A stretch of DNA of 64,000 bases from Variovorax paradoxus. GTDB lineage: Bacteria; Pseudomonadota; Gammaproteobacteria; Burkholderiales; Burkholderiaceae_C. The stretch lies in assembly GCF_009755665.1 (NCBI RefSeq), contig NZ_CP046622.1:5335001-5399000 (forward strand), in the 5' to 3' direction. The notes below the pieces were generated by a model. The model made no database searches and was not told the origin of the DNA. It worked only from the letters and a program-made list of their open reading frames with translations. Both the position numbers and the translations under genes were made by a program. Shown here in pieces: positions 61,277 to 64,000 of this stretch; within the stretch, counting starts at the first letter, position 1, and each line of letters opens with the position of its first letter.

Positions 61277-61346
61277 GGGGTCAGATGCCGGCGCCTGGGT
61301 TGCCATAAGGCACTGCGCGGCTCTTTGTTCCCTGGGCTCTGACCCC
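61277..61346. repeat. REP-like inverted repeat inside the operon
   Basis: GGGGTCAGA (61277-61285) and TCTGACCCC (61338-61346) are perfect 9-bp inverted arms about 50 bp apart. The loop is GC-rich with a further partial dyad. GGGGTCAG ends are typical of REP-type elements mobilised by RAYT transposases. It lies between the binding-protein gene and the quinone-reductase-like gene. Only one copy was noticed here. Confidence 0.6.
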
Positions 61347-61379
61347 GTCTCGCCGACAGGCGAACCGGCCCTCTCTTTC

Positions 61380-61970
61380 ATGAAAACGCTCGTCGTCCAC
61401 TGCCATCCGAACCCTGAAAGTTTCAACCACGCGCTCTACCGCACAGCCCTTGCGGCGCTGGAGCCGCGGCACCCCGTGAAGGCCATCGATCTGTATGCCG
61501 AGGGCTTCGACCCGACGCTCACGCGCGAAGAGCGCATCGCCTATCTGGACAACCCCGATCTCATCCGCGAACGCGTGAAGCCCCATGTCGAAGCGCTGCT
61601 GTGGGCCGAGCACCTGGTGTTCGTCTATCCCACCTGGTTTCATGGACCACCGTCGATGCTCAAGGGCTGGCTAGAACGCGTATGGCTGCCGGGCGTTGCA
61701 TTCCTCCCCGCGGAGCGCAAGGGGCAGGTTGCGAAGTCGGGCATGCGGCACATCCGGCGATTGACGGTGGTGACCACGGGCGGATCGCCGCGATGGTTTG
61801 TGATGGTCATCGGCGACCCGGGCCGGCGGCTCTTCACGCGCGCGCTGCGGGCGCTGTTCGCGTGGCGCTGCAAGGTCACTTGGCTGCAGCTGCACGACAT
61901 GAACGCAGTCACCGAGCGCGACCGCATCCACTTCATCGAACGCGTTTCGCGCAAGCTGCAGAGCATCTAG
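61380..61970 (+). CDS. NAD(P)H-dependent oxidoreductase, flavodoxin fold (NQO1/MdaB-like)
   Basis: This 196-residue protein has the flavodoxin-like pattern of NAD(P)H quinone reductases: LVVHCHPNPESFNHALYRTA binds the flavin phosphate, LVFVYPTWFHGPPSMLKGWL is the typical second block, and VVTTGGSPRWF the third. It is predicted to be cytosolic and FMN- or FAD-dependent. In this cluster it could supply reducing power or reduce a pathway intermediate. It lies 17 bp upstream of the VanB-type reductase gene. Confidence 0.82.
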   Translation: MKTLVVHCHPNPESFNHALYRTALAALEPRHPVKAIDLYAEGFDPTLTREERIAYLDNPDLIRERVKPHVEALLWAEHLVFVYPTWFHGPPSMLKGWLERVWLPGVAFLPAERKGQVAKSGMRHIRRLTVVTTGGSPRWFVMVIGDPGRRLFTRALRALFAWRCKVTWLQLHDMNAVTERDRIHFIERVSRKLQSI

Positions 61971-61987
61971 CCACGGAGACACACACC

Positions 61988-62959
61988 ATGAGCCTCGAAC
62001 GCACGCTCACTGTCCGCGTCGAACGCATCTTGCGCGAGACGCCGGAAATCCTGGCTTTCGAGCTGGCTCATCCGTGGGGCCGCGCGCTGCCGGGCTACGA
62101 GGCCGGCGCGCATATCGACGTGCACATGCCCGGCGGGTTTTCGCGCCAATATTCGCTGGCGCGATGGTCTTCGGATGCGGCGTCGAACGCCGCCTCGTAC
62201 GTGATCGGCGTGAAGCGCGAGGCCCAAAGCCGCGGCGGCTCGGCCTCGATGCACGAGCGCGTGCGCGAGGGCGACCTGCTGGCCATCAGCGCACCGCGCA
62301 ACACCTTTCCGCTGCGCGAAGCGGCCACGCGGCACTTGCTGCTGGCGGGCGGCATCGGCATGACGCCGCTGCTGGCCATGGCGCAGGCGCTTGCCGCACG
62401 CGGCGCGGACTTCACGTTTTGCGTGTTCGCGCGCAGCGAAGAGCACCTGGCGTTTGCAGGCGCACTGCATTCACTGGCGCTGGCACCGCACCTGCGGCTG
62501 CACCTGGACCAGGGCAATGCCTCGCAGCGCATCGACTTGCGCGCGCTGCTGGCCGCGCGCGCACCCGGCACGCACCTCTACGTCTGCGGGCCCGGGGGAT
62601 TCATGAAGGCGGTGCGCGAAGCGGCTGCGCACTGGCCCGAAGACGCGCTGCATGCCGAGTACTTTGCTGCGCCGGCCGATGCGAACACCAGCACCGGCCT
62701 GCCCTTCATGCTGAAGCTCGCGCAGCGCGGCATCACGGTGCCGGTTGCGGCGGACCAGACCGCCGTCGATGCGTTGCATGAAGTCGGCATCGATATTCCG
62801 GTGTCGTGCCAGCAGGGTCTGTGCGGTACCTGCGTGGTCGAAGGAGACGGCGAAGGCGCGGAGCACCGCGATTTCTGCCTTACCGGCACCGAGCGCCGCA
62901 CGAAGGTGGCCTTGTGCTGCTCGCGCGCCAGGGGCCAGGAACTGGTACTGCAGCTGTGA
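61988..62959 (+). CDS. VanB/PDR-type ferredoxin-linked oxidoreductase
   Basis: This is a 323-residue phthalate-dioxygenase-reductase-type protein. It has an FMN/NADH-binding part (GYEAGAHIDVHMPGGFSRQY, LAGGIGMTPLLAMAQAL, LYVCGPGGFMKAVR) and a C-terminal plant-type [2Fe-2S] domain (VSCQQGLCGTC and the final ALCC). It normally passes electrons from NADH to a Rieske oxygenase. No oxygenase gene is seen in the window. Its stop overlaps the GTG of the regulator gene. Confidence 0.9.
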   Translation: MSLERTLTVRVERILRETPEILAFELAHPWGRALPGYEAGAHIDVHMPGGFSRQYSLARWSSDAASNAASYVIGVKREAQSRGGSASMHERVREGDLLAISAPRNTFPLREAATRHLLLAGGIGMTPLLAMAQALAARGADFTFCVFARSEEHLAFAGALHSLALAPHLRLHLDQGNASQRIDLRALLAARAPGTHLYVCGPGGFMKAVREAAAHWPEDALHAEYFAAPADANTSTGLPFMLKLAQRGITVPVAADQTAVDALHEVGIDIPVSCQQGLCGTCVVEGDGEGAEHRDFCLTGTERRTKVALCCSRARGQELVLQL

Positions 62960-63627
62960 ATGCGCGCGCCGCCATCGGCACCACCGACGAAAGCATCGGC
63001 GAGACGCCCGCCACGCGCGGCCGCTCGCGCAAGTACACGCAGGTGCTCGGCGTCATCAACCAGGCCGCGATCGAGGTGTTTGCCAGCGAAGGTCTGGCCG
63101 GGGCATCAACCCAGGCGATTGCCGACAAGGCCGGGCTTTCGAAGGCGCAGCTGCACTACTACATCGACAGCAAGGAAGCGCTGTACCGGCAGATCCTGCA
63201 GGACATCCTCAACGACTGGATCGTGGTGTTCGGCTTTGCGGACGAGGCCTTCGGCCCGCGCAAGGTGCTGGGCGATCTGATCCACCGCAAGATGGTGTTC
63301 TCGTTCGAGCACCCGCTGCGCTCACGCATCTTCACGGCCGAGATGATGCGCGGCGCGCCGGTGCTCAACACCATGATGGACACGAGCAAGCAGCGCACCG
63401 ACCAGGCCGCCGCCGTGATCCAGAACTGGATGAACCAGGGCCTGATGGACAAGGCCGACCCGATGCTGGTGCTGTTCCACATCTGGGCAGTGACGCAGTT
63501 CTATGCCGACCACGCCACGCAGGCCGCGTACTTTCGCAACGTTGCGCAGGAGGGCGACGACAGGGACCGGCGCTACCTGATCGAGCAGGTGACCGAATTC
63601 CTGCTGAAGGGCGCGGGGGTCAAATAG
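62956..63627 (+). CDS. RutR-like TetR-family transcriptional regulator
   Basis: This is a 223-residue repressor with GTG start, overlapping the reductase stop (GTGA). The helix-turn-helix (ASTQAIADKAGLSKAQLHYY, then SKEALYRQILQDILNDWI) and the C-terminal domain (IQNWMNQGLMD, VTQFYADHATQAAYF) resemble RutR, which senses uracil or thymine and controls pyrimidine use. A RutR-like operator precedes the first gene of the cluster. It is convergent with the RidA-like gene and overlaps its end by 8 bp. Confidence 0.82.
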   Translation: MNARAAIGTTDESIGETPATRGRSRKYTQVLGVINQAAIEVFASEGLAGASTQAIADKAGLSKAQLHYYIDSKEALYRQILQDILNDWIVVFGFADEAFGPRKVLGDLIHRKMVFSFEHPLRSRIFTAEMMRGAPVLNTMMDTSKQRTDQAAAVIQNWMNQGLMDKADPMLVLFHIWAVTQFYADHATQAAYFRNVAQEGDDRDRRYLIEQVTEFLLKGAGVK

Positions 63628-64000
63628 GGCGGTGCTGCGGCAGGTACATGGTGGCTTCCACTTCCACCAGCACCTCGTCGCCCGGCAGGAAGCGCGACAC
63701 CTCGACCACCGTGCTCACCGGCGGCTCGCCCGGATAGAACAGCCCGCGCACGCGGTTGTAGAACGCATAGTGCGGCAGATGCCGAAAGTACTGCACCAGC
63801 TTGACCACGTCCTCCATGGTGCCGCCATGCTCGGCAGCGATCTGGCGGATGCGTTCGAGCACGAACCAGCTCTGCGCCACGATGGGTGCTTCGAAAATGT
63901 CGACCGACATCTGGCCCGTGGCATAGCCCACGCCCTGCAAGGCCGTGCGGGCTTCTTCAGGAATGGCGTCGTAGCCGGCCACGGCGCGCCGCGTGGCCGG
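63620..64000 (-). CDS. RidA/YjgF family protein (5' end beyond window edge)
   Basis: The C-terminal 126 residues or so of a RidA-type protein are present, from TRRAVAGYDA to the stop at 63620-63622. The pattern VGYATGQMSVDIFEAP, VVKLVQYFRHLPHYAFYNRV and VSTVVEVSRFLPGDEVLVEV is typical. RidA proteins deaminate reactive imines or enamines; RutC of the pyrimidine pathway is a relative. The conserved Arg is replaced by Ser in VVEVSRF, so the exact subfamily is uncertain. It may belong to the same catabolic programme. Confidence 0.78.
   Translation of the reverse strand, partial: PATRRAVAGYDAIPEEARTALQGVGYATGQMSVDIFEAPIVAQSWFVLERIRQIAAEHGGTMEDVVKLVQYFRHLPHYAFYNRVRGLFYPGEPPVSTVVEVSRFLPGDEVLVEVEATMYLPQHRPI

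Noticed and set aside
1..64000. CRISPR arrays, tRNA or rRNA genes, riboswitches and insertion sequences
   Set aside because: No regular spaced repeats, cloverleaf-like segments, rRNA blocks, known riboswitch cores or transposase genes were recognised. A covariance-model scan would be needed to exclude small RNAs.

Overview
The window reads as a chromosomal segment of a high-GC betaproteobacterium of the Comamonadaceae, most likely Variovorax. This rests on the uniformly GC-rich codon usage, the typical Burkholderiales gene pairs (dprA-smg, yajC-secD-secF, purE-purK-tsaC), a textbook 338-residue ACC deaminase beside a divergent Lrp-type regulator, and short GC-rich intergenic repeats. The assignment is an inference from content. 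No rRNA, tRNA, CRISPR array, insertion sequence or prophage was recognised. Genes cover nearly all of the sequence and no gene-free stretch exceeds 300 bases.

Layout. 1-4.7 kb: a DUF2145 gene (cut by the left edge) with an unknown exported partner, a YiaA/YiaB-type membrane protein, an LplT-like/PlsC fusion and a ceramidase-like membrane protein divergent from an HTH regulator. 5.5-12.4 kb: pyrF, the operon eamA-tsaB-rimI-UDG-like gene, a DeoR regulator divergent from a NudK-like hydrolase, and dacB. 12.5-14.1 kb: a large lipoprotein hydrolase. 14-29.5 kb: a housekeeping run on the minus strand (pgk, pyk, fba, purC, purE, purK, tsaC), interrupted twice by accessory DNA: cnoX-hipB-hipA-META lipoprotein, and acdR/acdS plus a three-gene cassette of lower GC.

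29.6-36.1 kb: a LysR regulator divergent from a probable catabolic operon (VOC protein, alpha/beta hydrolase, FAD monooxygenase, DUF2783 protein, MBL-fold protein, Bug-type solute-binding protein). 36.1-47.7 kb: azlD-azlC-fmt-lipoprotein-def on one strand, LysM-dprA-smg on the other, then a DUF1631 gene and secF-secD-yajC. 48.4-52.6 kb: a fused indolepyruvate ferredoxin oxidoreductase divergent from an Lrp regulator. 52.7-55.9 kb: an amino-acid ABC transporter lacking an ATPase gene, and an MFS exporter. 56-63.6 kb: a catabolic/uptake cluster (creatininase-family amidohydrolase, NMT1/SsuBC-type ABC importer, FAD oxidase, quinone reductase-like flavoprotein, ferredoxin-linked reductase) ending in a RutR-like TetR gene, with a RidA-family gene running into it from the right edge.

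The two most interesting regions are these. (1) 24.2-26.7 kb: lipoprotein, HELGH metallopeptidase with a Gln-rich tail, and a one-helix membrane protein. This looks like a secreted-effector/immunity cassette, and it is followed by a decayed second copy of the lipoprotein gene. (2) 56-64 kb: a cluster whose last gene resembles RutR and whose first gene is preceded by a near match to the RutR operator, which suggests control by a pyrimidine-like ligand.
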